DNA of 64,000 nucleotides from NCBI GenBank assembly GCA_000499405.2, contig HG738140.1, positions 10,133,560-10,197,559 on the forward strand, given 5' to 3'. The number at the start of each line of letters is the position of its first letter. The first letter of the stretch is position 1. Below, in pieces: positions 40,989 through 52,700 of the stretch. The DNA is from Onchocerca volvulus (taxonomy: Eukaryota; Nematoda; Chromadorea; Rhabditida; Onchocercidae). Both the position numbers and the translations under genes were made by a program. Under the pieces are notes generated by a model. That model had not been told where the DNA came from. It made no database searches and saw nothing but the letters and a program-made list of their open reading frames with translations.

Positions 40989-41920
40989 GGCTCGTGAAAG
41001 TAAACAACCCTATAAGTTTGTAAGCAAAAAAAAGTACTGATAATTCTTGTCTTGCAGTATATCCAATTTTGGTTTATTTTAGGAACATTACTGTAGCTTT
41101 ATGTTTTAATTAATCGGTCCAAAAGATAATAATTTCTGCCCTTAATTAGTGATACTTTTAGCTATTTTTGAAAATGAAATAGAAAACATGCCATTTGAAT
41201 TATTAAAATGAGGACATTTTTTAAATTAACTTATTTATCAAAGCAATTCGATGATATTGGATTGCTTTTTTGTTAAAATTCTTGTATTAAAAATTAAACA
41301 GTTATCTTTAATACAACGTATTCAATGCTTTAATTTAACAGTTGATTAGAATGTAAGTTCTGGTCTTATTATTGGTACTGGAAAATATTGGTTTGTTAAA
41401 ATAACTTGATGTTTAACCAAAAAGCACTTGCTAGAAAAAATCAAAAAAATATACAAGGAATATGAAAATTTGGTAAGAAGGGTTTTAGTATATTTTTACA
41501 ATTTTTTTGCTTCTTTTTGCTTTTAAATGTCTTGCTGAATTATTGATATTCATATTCATGAGGGAAACATTCGTAATTTTTTTCTTTCGAATCCAAGCAT
41601 AAAATTTCCAGATATTTTGCAACGAATTTGAAAACTTTTAAAATGGGAATTTAAAAAACACTATTTCTATTTGGTTGATTCTAGGTATAATAACAGGAAC
41701 AGTTATAACAAAATGCTGTTTTATGCATATTTTTCTACTTATCATATTTTCTTGCTTTGTTTGGAAGATAATGTAAAATATAATCTTTGGTCATTAATTT
41801 TGGACAATCTTAGAAATAAACTCTACTGAAAGAGTAGAAAAGGATAAGAGAGCGATTTAAATGTTTCTTCCTCTTGAAATGCTCTGAAGAGAAAATTCAG
41901 GCAACCAACACTAACTGTCG

Positions 41921-42437
41921 CCGATCTTTTTTACCGTGACAATAATAAGGGTTCTTACTTTTTATTGTATTGTCATCGAATATTTCGCGGTATCTCAAAC
42001 CTGGGTAATTGAATCTTTATTACAAAAATTAGATAATACAATAACGTACGAACAAGTACAAATCAATTATATCAATAAAACAGTGTAAATGAGGATTTAT
42101 TAATACGAGAAAATGGGATAAAGATATTATTAAGAAGAAACTTGAATTATCCCAGACGGAGGATCCAACCGCATTCATAGTTAGCCTTCTTTTCAAATGA
42201 TGCACAAAGGAGCATCTCCGTTACATGAAAAAGGTTTTCTTTGTTAGCGCATGAGACAGCGCTTTTACGGTATGATTTACAACAGTATAAAATAAAAGTT
42301 AAACCATTCGACATAGCCATAAAATAAGCTTAAGCTATTTAACAAGACCATAAAACTGAGTCATTTAATTTGAAATAAAGAAATAAATTTTTTACAATCA
42401 TCAAAGGCTACAAATTATTTCCTTTAAAACAAAGAAA
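41921..42437 (-). repeat. Probable 3' LTR or trailing sequence of the BEL/Pao element
   Basis: It lies directly after the pol stop on the minus strand and shares a 15-base identity with 17028-17042 of this window. The end near CGGCGACA (about 41921) fits an LTR terminus. No 5' partner is present, so the borders are not proven. Confidence 0.4.
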
Positions 42438-43723
42438 TCACATTTCTCTGATCTTCCTCACGCTCATTTCAGCGACACTCCCGAGGCGAACGATCTTTTT
42501 GATTTTGTTTTCTGTCGGAGATCCCCAAGGGATAGAGATACCTACTGTTCTCACTAGCCCGCTTCCACTGGCTATTCTTACCACTGCTGGTCGGCATATA
42601 CCATCCTTACCCCTCATGAGTCTCTGTACTCTTCCCATTTTCCAAATATTTCTAAGGTAATCTGCTTTCAACAACACCAGCTCTTCTAAATATTCCTCTC
42701 GCCATACTTTCCATAACTTATCAAGTCTTTTGCATGCTGTTGTATATTGATGTGTCAATTCTTTTGTTTGCAGATTTTCAGTGTTGTTTGTAGCATTATC
42801 TCTATTGTAATTCTGTCCTTCTATTAACCGTTCTCCTCGAGCTGAGCCTGGATGTAAGAAATCCTCAGGTCTTAACACCAGCCTATCTCTTCGATATCTA
42901 TTAAAGATCTTTCATTGATAATTGCTTCAAGTTCCGCGATTAGCGTTATTAATTCTGCATTGTTAAGAAGCTTTGTACCTATAGTTCTTCTTAAGGATCT
43001 TTTAACAACTCCAAACATTCTTTCATAAATGCCGCCTTGCCAAGTAGCGCCTGGAGTAATGGATTTCCAATCCATGATTTCATTTTCCGTTCTTTCAATC
43101 TTATAAGTATCTTAGAAGCTGTTATAAGATTCTTAGCATTGTCAGGAACTACGTGTTTCGGTTGTTTTCTTCGGCTTATAAATCTTCTGAATGCTTGTAT
43201 GCATCGCTTTCCATTACTTCAAGGTGCACTGCTTTAGTTGCCAAACATGTAAACAAAGCCATCCATCGTTTGGTTTTGACATGATTCTCCATTATTTTAA
43301 TTGGGCCAAATAAGTCTACACCAGTTGTTTCAAATGGTTGCGTTGCTGTAACTCTAGCAGTAGGATATGGAGGAAAATCTGGTTATTCAAATGGCGTAAC
43401 CACCCACATAGCGCAACCTTTACAAATCTTTCTTAAGATCTTCGTAATATATGCCTGTTCATGCGGGATCCAATACCGTTGTCTCATTTTACTCCTGTGT
43501 AATGCACGCTCGCATGAAATGATTTTTCATGGTAATGTTTCACAATGAATTCTGCAAGCTTTCCTCTATTGATGAAGTATGGAAAGTCCTCAATTTGAGG
43601 CATAGCCTGTCTCGTCTTCCAACGCATCTTCAACTCCCATTCTGATCTTTTCTTAAACCCCAATGTTCGATTTCTTTTTGTGTTATGTTTGATTGTGCCA
43701 TCTTGACTAACAGTTGTGTTCAT
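42438..43723 (-). pseudogene. Integrase region of the BEL/Pao element
   Basis: A zinc-binding start (HYHEKSFHASVHYTGVK, then CKGC) and the central piece TTGVDLFGPIK are seen. A later piece has GGIYERMFGVVKRSLRR, the region of the third catalytic acid, and the C-terminal part runs to the stop at 42438. Several stops and frame shifts lie between 43480 and 42880. Confidence 0.8.
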
Positions 43724-43877
43724 AATCTTTAGAAGTAATATTCTCCTTCGAGAACTCTTTCAAATTTCTTATCTTTTCTTTTGATATCTTCGCAAGGAAT
43801 CTTAAGACGTATAGTATCGTTCTTATTAACTTGAATAGGGATGAGAATCTTGTTTCATCTATCAGTGCCATTACTTT

Positions 43878-44608
43878 CTATGATTGTATTTCTTCCTTTT
43901 CCATCAATCCCATACTCATACACACACTAATAATGCTTTCTTCCATGACTTTGTTCTCAGGCCAGTTTTCTTTCGGTTCCCACAGCCATGGTGGACCATT
44001 CCACCATAACAAATTTTCTTTCAAATTTTGTGGGGGAAGTCCTCGTGAAGCCTGGTCTGCTGGATTATTTGTTGATCTTACATGACGGTATTCAATTTCT
44101 TTACATCTTCTTATTTCATCAATTCTATTTGAGATATATCTGGATCCTACTGGCGCTTTTCTTAGCCAGTGCAGAACACAACCGCTATCTGTCCATAAGT
44201 ATGTCTTTCCCACTTCAATTTCTTGTCTGATGAATTCCAGCGCTTTTACTCCAAGTGTGACGGCGAGTAACTCCAATCGGGGAATACTGGCGATTGATTC
44301 GTATTTTCTCGTTTTGGCACTAATCTTGTCTTTTCGTAGGTCAGTTGTGGTTTACATGGCGTATTACTGCTTCTACGTGCATATAGTGCTAGACCCATAG
44401 CCTTTTCGGATGCATCTACAAACACATGTATTTCAGAGTATTCTTGCGGCGTCCATCGTGATATTTCCATGACATCAACTTGATTAAATGCCTTTTCTAA
44501 CTCCAAGCAGCGTCTCATTTCTTCAGGTTCCAAATTTTCATCCCATGGCATACCTTTCTTCCACATGTCCTGAATCAAAAGTTTCCATAGAAGTATGATT
44601 GGACTCAT
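43878..44608 (-). pseudogene. Connection and RNase H region of the BEL/Pao element
   Basis: Two overlapping open pieces show EIHVFVDASEKAMGLALYAR, MELLAVTLGVKALEFI, YLWTDSGCVLHWLR and STNNPADQASRG. These are the usual RNase H landmarks (D...E...D...D), split by a frame change near 44250. Confidence 0.8.
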
Positions 44609-44686
44609 TATTCCTAATGGATCGTAAATACCAGCATAGAATTGTAATATTTGGCGTTTTGTCTGAAGGCCTTCTTGTGGAATCTT

Positions 44687-45400
44687 CTAGTTCCATGTAA
44701 ATTTATCCTTGCTATTATTCCATTCGATGCCTAACAATTTTACTTTTGTCTTCTCTGTCATTTCTTGCTCATTGTCCATGTTAATGTCATGATTTGCATG
44801 GAATCTTCTCAATTGCATCTTAGCTTTCTTAAATAGTTCTTTCGCTTTCTTGGCTTTTCTGATACTTTCTGATTCACTTTCTGAGGTTAGTACAATATTA
44901 TTAACGTAGAGATTCTTTGCAATTTCTATTGATAATTTAGAGTGTTCTTCACTCAGCAGATGTCTAATGACAGCGGCTAATAGAAAAGGCGATGACACTA
45001 CACCAAAGGGTACTCTTGCGAAGCGAAAAGTAACCAAATTTTCTTGAGTCGCCTCCTTCGATTTATCTTTCAGCCACAAAAACCTAGTGACATCTCTGTC
45101 TTCCCGTTTCAAGCTAACTTGCAAAAATGCCTTTTCCACATCAGCTATCACCAGATAACGTCCTTGCCTAGCTCGTAAAAGAATTCCTATTAATGATGGT
45201 AACATTACTGGTCCCTTATACAGTCATTCATATAGCGATGGTCCTTCATTCATCTCTGCTGATGCGTCTAATACTACTCTTAATTTAGTGGTAGAGTTCT
45301 GAGGTGTTATTACTGTTTGGTTAGGCAAGTAAGATACTGACGATGTTTCAGTTTGGTCCCAACTTTTTCTCTAACTCCTTATAATAATTTTGTAAAATAT
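44687..45400 (-). pseudogene. Reverse transcriptase domain of the BEL/Pao element
   Basis: The core is clear: LRVVLDASAEMNEGPSL, then GPVMLPSLIGILLR, VIADVEKAFLQVSL and FARVPFGVVSSPFLLAA. A stop falls between the first two blocks. At the catalytic loop, where active relatives have Tyr-Val-Asp-Asp or a close variant, this copy reads LYVNN, so polymerase function is almost certainly lost. Confidence 0.85.
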
Positions 45401-45746
45401 TCATCGTAACGTTCCAATAATTCTGGAGATTTCTTTAATTTTCGTATTGTCGATCGTAATCGTCCCTGTGCCAGTCCATATCCTTTTGCTGGCGTCATCT
45501 CTTGATTCATCCATGGCCAACCCATAACTCATCTTCCTTCCTTCACTGTTTATAGTGAGCGTTTTTTGGAATGCTTCAAGGGCCTTTTCATCCTGATATT
45601 CCGCTATTAAATCTTTAATTCCAATTGCTTCCAATTTCAATGTTTGTTCAATCTGATCCATTTGCATTTGTGATTCCTTTTTTGTTATATTTGCAATTGC
45701 TTCAATTACATGAGACTCGTTATTTTCCATTTCTCTATTGTCTTAC

Positions 45747-45912
45747 TTTACCTTTCGTGTACCGCCTGTGACCACTCCTATTTCTGTTTCCATTACCATT
45801 TCTCCTGGTGGGTGTTTTGTGCAATTACGAATGACTAAATCCGCAATTCCTTCCACGCCTAATAACACATCTGGTTTTCCCACTTTCCTTTTTCAAGCTC
45901 CGTCGCTTGCAT
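45747..45912 (-). pseudogene. Protease C-terminal remnant of the BEL/Pao element
   Basis: The fragment KPDVLLGVEGIADLVI, ending TEIGVVTGG, fits the end of a Pao aspartic protease (D-V-L-I-G ... T-x-x-G-x-x-x-x-G). The catalytic Asp region is absent because the copy is truncated. Confidence 0.6.
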
Positions 45913-45939
45913 ATTTAGTTAAGAAAAACAAAAAAGTTA

Positions 45940-46045
45940 AGATAGATTTTTGATTTGACAGATTTTTGATAGACTTAATAGATTTTTGATGCCAGTTTAA
46001 TACATTTTTGAAAAATTTATCTCAATTTAATAGATTTTTGAAAAA
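45940..46045. repeat. Short imperfect tandem repeats of an ATAGATTTTTGA motif
   Basis: Several degenerate copies of (TTA)ATAGATTTTTGA lie directly next to the truncated 5' edge of the retroelement. Confidence 0.6.
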
Positions 46046-46758
46046 CTACTTTATTAAATATAAAGTTTGGAATTCAATGCTTGTTAGTAAAGTTATTGTC
46101 AGCTTTCACAACTCGCTCTGAATCAGGTCAGATACAATTGAAAATGAGGGAATCAATGAAACTGAAAATGGTTATGTACTCAAAATAAGTAGTTTCATAT
46201 TTTTCTAAAAAATTTTAGGCGTAAAGATATCTGCTTACTAGATTTCAAGAACTGAAGTCTTTCAGTGAATTCTTAAAGGTTGCTGAATCAATTATCTTAT
46301 CATAACTTTATCAGATTTAGAAAATTGAGAAGGAGTATATTATTGAAATAAGAAGTGAAAATAACATGTCTTTTCAATTTGATCTATAGTGTGCTCAGTA
46401 AGTCTTCTTTTTAAGCTCTTTTATCCGATGTTAAGTGCTTTTCTTCCTAAAACAGTTTGAAGATTTTTTATATTGTTCAATCTCACCACAATTTTAAATT
46501 TAATTAACAAATCGAAGGAAAAAAATGAGGTAGACCTGTGTTTCCTTACGAAATTCATAGAATTTTTCACAAGATTTCTTGTTTAGAGTAACTTCGAATG
46601 CAATTCTTTAAAAATGAAATGTAATAAAACCTTCAAATGGTTGCGACTTCTGTCTGTATGTTTCTTGTCCAATCTTCTTTTTTAAATCCAGAAGTAGTTT
46701 AAGCGATCAACTGTTTACAAATAAAAAATGAAATCGACCAATAATAAATTCGCTTAAT

Positions 46759-46764
46759 TTTCAG
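46759..46764 (+). promoter_or_regulatory. Candidate spliced-leader acceptor for the potassium channel
   Basis: TTTTCAG ends six bases before the channel ATG at 46771. Such short spacing is common at nematode leader-addition sites. Confidence 0.5.
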
Positions 46765-46770
46765 CCTTGA

Positions 46771-49700
46771 ATGGACAGCGAACATCGCGTTATATTGAAT
46801 GTGGGAGGAATTCGACATGAAACATATGCTCACGTACTCAAAAAAATTCCAGCTACAAGACTGTCTAGGTTCTCTCTAAATTTTTACTTTTCAGATCTAT
46901 GTGAGTAGACTAATTTCATTTAAACACTATAAACTTTTAATTTCTGTTTTTATGGACACATAATTAGTCTAAACTGAAAAATTATGAATCTTTTAAAATA
47001 TGAAATTTAATTTTTAGGTTGACACCCAATTTGGCAAATTATGATCCTCTGTTGAATGAATATTTTTTTGATCGTCATCCTGGCGTTTTTTCAATGATTC
47101 TAAATTATTATCGAACAGGTGGACAATTTTTTGAAGATTGTAAATTTAGGAAAGTTTTCTCGGAACTTTTATTTATAATTTCGGGAATTTTTTGCTTCAT
47201 ATACTTTTAATTGATTGATTCTTTCATTGTTAGGAAAGTTACATTATCCGACCAATGTTTGTGGTCCATTGTTCGAGGATGAATTGGAATTCTGGGGTTT
47301 AGATGCAAATCAGGTAGAACCATGCTGCTGGATGACTTATACACAACACCGGTAATAATTCGTAACGAAAAAACAATTAGTATTTCTAGAATTCTAATTT
47401 AAAACAATGAATCATTCGTGAATTTCAAAATTTGCATCATGTATTTTATGAAATGTAAAAAATCTAATGTTCCAACAGTACGGTATTAATTTCATAAGAG
47501 ATCTGAAATCGAAAAAAATTATGCATATAAATAAAGAAAAATTGAGACTTACTGTTTTATTAATCATATCATATATATTTTTTTTTATATCATCATAATT
47601 ACCAAAATATCAAAATATTTGAAAGTATTTAGAGATACTCAAGAAACGCTGGCCGTTATCGAAAGCTTAGACCTGGATGCCGAGCCACCAACCCAAGAAG
47701 AAACAGCGAAAAAATTTGGCTGGGAAGATGATTATTATTCAGGCAATTTATCAAAATGGCAACAGTTGAAACCAAGAATATGGGCTTTGTTTGATGAACC
47801 TTGGTCTTCTCAGTATGCTAAGGTAAGTTAAACTTAACTTAAAAACTTTATAAAATAGAGGAAAATGTGTTATGAGAAATATTATAAATTAATCTCAGTT
47901 GATATAAAGGCTTTTTACTTATGGGAATTTCAAATTCTTTAAATTTCGATAACCATTTTTTCCGATTGCATCATTTAAATAAGCAGTGACAAATATCATT
48001 TAGCATCCTTAGTTGCGTGCTGTATGATCTGATAATCTAGTTAGAAGTACCAGTTTTTAAAAATTGCATTCATTACTGAATAGTTCTCTGCATGTTTCAA
48101 GTTGTCGAATAAAGCTGAGCATGCCGCATACTTGCTGAAAGCTTGCTCGAACTAAGCCAAAGGCAATCTAACTTTCATCGAATGCAAAAATACTGAAACA
48201 AGAATTTAAAATTAGCCATCAGTTTTTTAGTTAGATTACGAAGATCCCTGAATGTTTTTTTCTTTCTTTTTTCCCAAGTTTGTTTTTGAAACTATTGCGG
48301 ACATTTGGAAATAGTTCGGATGCAGGCTTTTGGCAGAAATTTGCTTATCATAAATGTATTTAACTTTGTAATGCTTTCTAACGATTTACCGTGCTTCCAA
48401 TTGAATGCTTGAAAAGTCATTCAGATAATTCCATATTCTTCTATATTTTTCATTAACGCCAATATCGTTTCACTTATCTCAAAACGCATCCTTCATTCCA
48501 GATATCATCCATTCCAGGTCAGCAACTTCTTGTTAAATTTCGAAGGAAAAATTTAGTCATTATTGCAGAAAGGTCCAGCAGGCATCAAGTACAATGCACC
48601 ATAACATGGTACCAGGAAAATTTGGAAATAATGAAATTCAATGCATGATATGAATTTAATCTGTGATTTTTTATGTTTTGTATAATCTAAATATTTTCAG
48701 TGTAATATAATACAAAAGTTGGCAGAAATGGTACCCATTTGGCAATTATATCCGAGCCATTTAATAATGCGCATCCCGCATTCTTTATTGTTCTCATATG
48801 CAACATACATTTTAGCGTTAAGCTTGTTAGTGTAAAAATACTGCTCATTAATATTTCTCAAATGAAAACGATGATACTATCAAAACATGATGGTGATGAT
48901 AAGATAAGGGAATTTTCATGATACGTTTGTGTTGGTCAGATTAATTGTATCGAAACTTCTTGTATAAAACTCATTATTCAAAATACATCGAATTGAACAA
49001 ATCGAAGCTTTAATTTAAAATAGTCGAATTTAACAAATCTCTCTTCTTTATGTTATAATAAAATATCATTGTCAGATAAATTATGATAGATATATTCAAA
49101 TTTTTAACGGAGCTATTTCTAATTAAGCAAGTTAGATGTTTTTTATTTTTAAATTTTTAGATAATTCGTATAATATTTGCGCCATCATTGCAACGATTCA
49201 TCAAATCACCTGTAGCAATTATCGATCTATTAGCAACAGGATCTTTTTTCTTGGATTTGCTAGTGACCAGTTTTTCAAGTAATCGATCTAGCTCGAATTC
49301 TATCCAATTCTTGTCTCTATTACGTGTTTTAAGGCTATTCAAGTTCGCTGAACATTACAGTGGACTTAAAATACTCATTCAAACATTTAAGGCAATTTAA
49401 AAAATTTCTAGATTAAATTCTATTGCTTTCTTTAAAGGAACAGAACTTCTTGCAAGTTGCCAAATAAATCCCTCCATTCTTTTTCTATATCAGCAAATAA
49501 TTTTGGAATAATCTTTTTCTAGGATAGGAAGAAAATAGCAAGTTGCCCGCCACTGAACAGAGGAAATTCTCAATGATTCGTGAATTGGGATTGTTAGTAC
49601 TAAGGGCAGAAAAAGATGACATGAAGATATCATCAGAATGAATGATTATATTGCCAACTTGATCGAAGCTAATCTATGTATCTGTAAAAATGAAGCATAG

Positions 49701-52700
49701 ATAAAAGTCGTATTTCACTTCTTCCACTTTTTTCAAATTATTTTTTTCAAAATAGTTTTCTTATTTGCAAATTTCACGAATTTTGTTATAGGTATCGGTA
49801 AAGGAGTTGTTATTATTGGGATTTTTCGTGCTCTTAGCGACTGTCATATTCTTTGCACTTGAATATTACGCTGAACGAATCGGAGATAATCCAGAAAATC
49901 AGTTCATTTCGATACCAGATGGACTGTGGTGGTAAGCTTTTGTCTGTTCATGTTTTCCTTTTTGTTTTTATCTCTCCATACATCTCTCACTGTTTTGAAA
50001 GTTCTTTCTATTTGATGGAAATAATCTTTATACTTTCTATGATCAAATTAACAATTTCAGGGAAATTGTAACGATGTGTACAATTGGATTTGGCGACATA
50101 GTAATTGCTTGAAATTACCATCTGTCTCAAAAGCTTGCCTTTTTCTACCATCTTAAATTAATCAATTGATTCCATCTTGTATCATATTATTTCCAATTTA
50201 TCTTGCAATTATTTCGCTATTGCTATCGATCCCTCAGTCACTTTTCTTTTCATTTGAATTAAATTAATGCTTTTTTCAATACTCAATAGTTATTTATTAA
50301 ATCTTTAATTGTTTTAATTTTCCAAAAATAGTCATTGTCTTGGTGCATATTAAATGGCTCAATTTTCAGATTCCCAAAACATATTTGGGCAGGTTTGTTG
50401 GTTCATTATGTGCACTGATGGGTGTATTAACTATTGCATTACCAGTGCCCGTTATCGTTGCTAATTTTTCCAATCTCTACTCTCGTTCACAAGTAATTTC
50501 TTTAATTTTATTAAAGGATTTTTTTTTCTTTATTTTTAGTGCAATAAGTAATACTTAAAGAAACATTAATTTTGTTAAAAACTTTAATCTCATTCGCAAG
50601 TAATTTCTTTATTTTTTTTTTAATGATTCGTATTTACCTTGGATTCTGCAATAGATTTCAAAAATAGTGCTTGAATTTGACATTTATTTATTAGTAGTAA
50701 CTATGTAAAAAGCTTCCGATTCCTTTGTGATAATCATTTGTTCCATAGCACACCATTTGCTATAATTGACACCCTAATGGAACTATTACGCTTATTATTC
50801 CAAAAATTCAAATCATCTTTTGAAATTTAGCGAATTTATCTTGAACATTTTTCTACTCTGCTGTTACATAATATTCATCGAACCTAGTCTCAAATAGCAT
50901 TAAAAGCAAGTTTGCTTGGAATCTTATTCTTCGGGCTTGCAATTCAATTATTTGACTTTAACAGGCTCATGCGAAATTGTCAAAAAAAAGGAGGCGAGTT
51001 TTGCATGAATTAATACGTCGCTTAAATTCCCCAAATCAATGAAAAAATCATAGGGAGAAGGAAATAAGGTCGCTCATGTAATTATTTAATGATTTTTTGA
51101 ATTCTAATTTTACTTTCCACCGTCATTAATGTTATAAATAATAGAATTGGATTATTTTTTTACTTTATCAAGCTTTATGCTTTACTAAAACACTCGTAGT
51201 GACAGCATTATTAGTTCATTCAAAGCATATTTTTTTTTTCAGAACCACTGACGTTTCCGAAATTCAGTATCACTCAGAATCGAATTCAGTTTCATAGCAT
51301 GGAATCTGTATTCGTTTGTCAAGCAATTTTTGTGTGAAATTTGATGGTTGTACAGCCATGGGTTAATGCATTTTCAGAATTAATTTCAACTGTATTCTTC
51401 ATTGCTTATGCAGAATCATTGACTGATTTGTGCAAGTAGTGAAGAATATAATTGAGTTCTGCGGAGAAAAGGCTTTAACTGCTTTGACACATTTCAATTC
51501 AGACACACTGCCATGCTTTTGTTCTATATCTTTTTATATTGCTTCGCTTACTTTGAATTTAATTTATTTGTCGCTGCTTATCCGTTTGGCTCTCTTTCTC
51601 ATGTAAGTCTGCATAGTTATTTATTTTGATTTAGAATGCTATAGAGTTTTTTATTATTCTTTCGGTTAATGGAAGATGAAATTTGAACATGCAAGTAGAA
51701 TATAGTTGAAGGATTCAATTCTCTGCCAAAAACAAATTATCAACTCGTTTTCTGATTTGTCTTTAAATGTTGTTAGGAAAAGAAGGATGTTGATTGATTT
51801 GTAATCTGGAATTCTAGAGTCATTGGACTGGAGATTTTTTTGCTGCTTTGATTTGACTAGATCAATAATAGCTTTTATGAAGTTTACACGATATTATAAA
51901 CAATATCGCTCTTTACAATAGCAAACAATGAAAAAAGAAAAATATGCGAATAATAAAAATAATGCAATAGCGGCCTTTTGAAGAACTGTTGCTTAGCTTC
52001 ATTGAGATTGCTTGATATTGTCGGGGAACTTTTTGCCACTGATACTGATGTAAAAGAGTCTGTATCTGATGTAGTTCCCTTGTTGCTGATAAACTGACGA
52101 TGTAGACACTTGTAGAAACTGAAGCCCGCCACTAGTCTTGATGTATGGTGATAGGAATATTGAAGAGACTGCTGCTGCCGCTGCTGTTGATATACTCAAG
52201 CACTGATCTGCTGCCCCGAAAGCTCCCCTTTTATATGGTCATCTTTGATAGGAGCGGAGATTCACACAACACATTAGTTATACAAAAAAGATTGGTTTGG
52301 ATAAAAACTAAAGGATAAGAGATAAGTAATGCTTAAAACAGTTAAGCAAAGAACAAAGATTTAATCCCTAAATTACTCGATAATTAACATGGTTGCAACC
52401 ATTTGCAATTCTTTAGACAAAGATTATGATATTAATCCCTGTGACATTCCAGACATTGGCATGTTTTTACAATCATTTAAGCATTTTTACAACCATTTAC
52501 AAAAAGTTTTACAGCCATTTACAGTACTTAAACAAAGCACATGAACATTATCAGCAGATTAGTTTATGAGAAACATAAGAGCCATTGTGCGCAATATAGA
52601 TAAATGGCTTATATGTATGAAATTACAAATTTTTATTGTAAACAACATTTGGATTATGTCAACATTTCGGTTTACTGACAAATGCAATCGATATTTGGTA

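Larger units (their letters stand above)
42438..45912 (-). mobile_element. Decayed, 5'-truncated BEL/Pao retrotransposon
   Basis: Minus-strand fragments appear in Pao pol order: end of the protease, reverse transcriptase, RNase H, zinc-binding domain, integrase. The gag region and most of the protease are missing; similarity stops near 45912. Reading is broken by several stops and frame changes, for example near 45224, 44640-44690 and 42880-43480. It is one old, non-autonomous copy. Intact open pieces are 45730-45401, 45205-44687, 44608-44246, 44276-43878, 43723-43484, 43075-42872 and 42878-42438. Confidence 0.9.

Noticed and set aside
43037..44230. Plus-strand frames within the retroelement
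   Set aside because: Shadows of the minus-strand pol fragments.
51884..52199. Two overlapping minus-strand frames with Ala/Ser repeats
   Set aside because: Both lie in the CAG-rich LTR-like module and lack an ATG in good context or homology.
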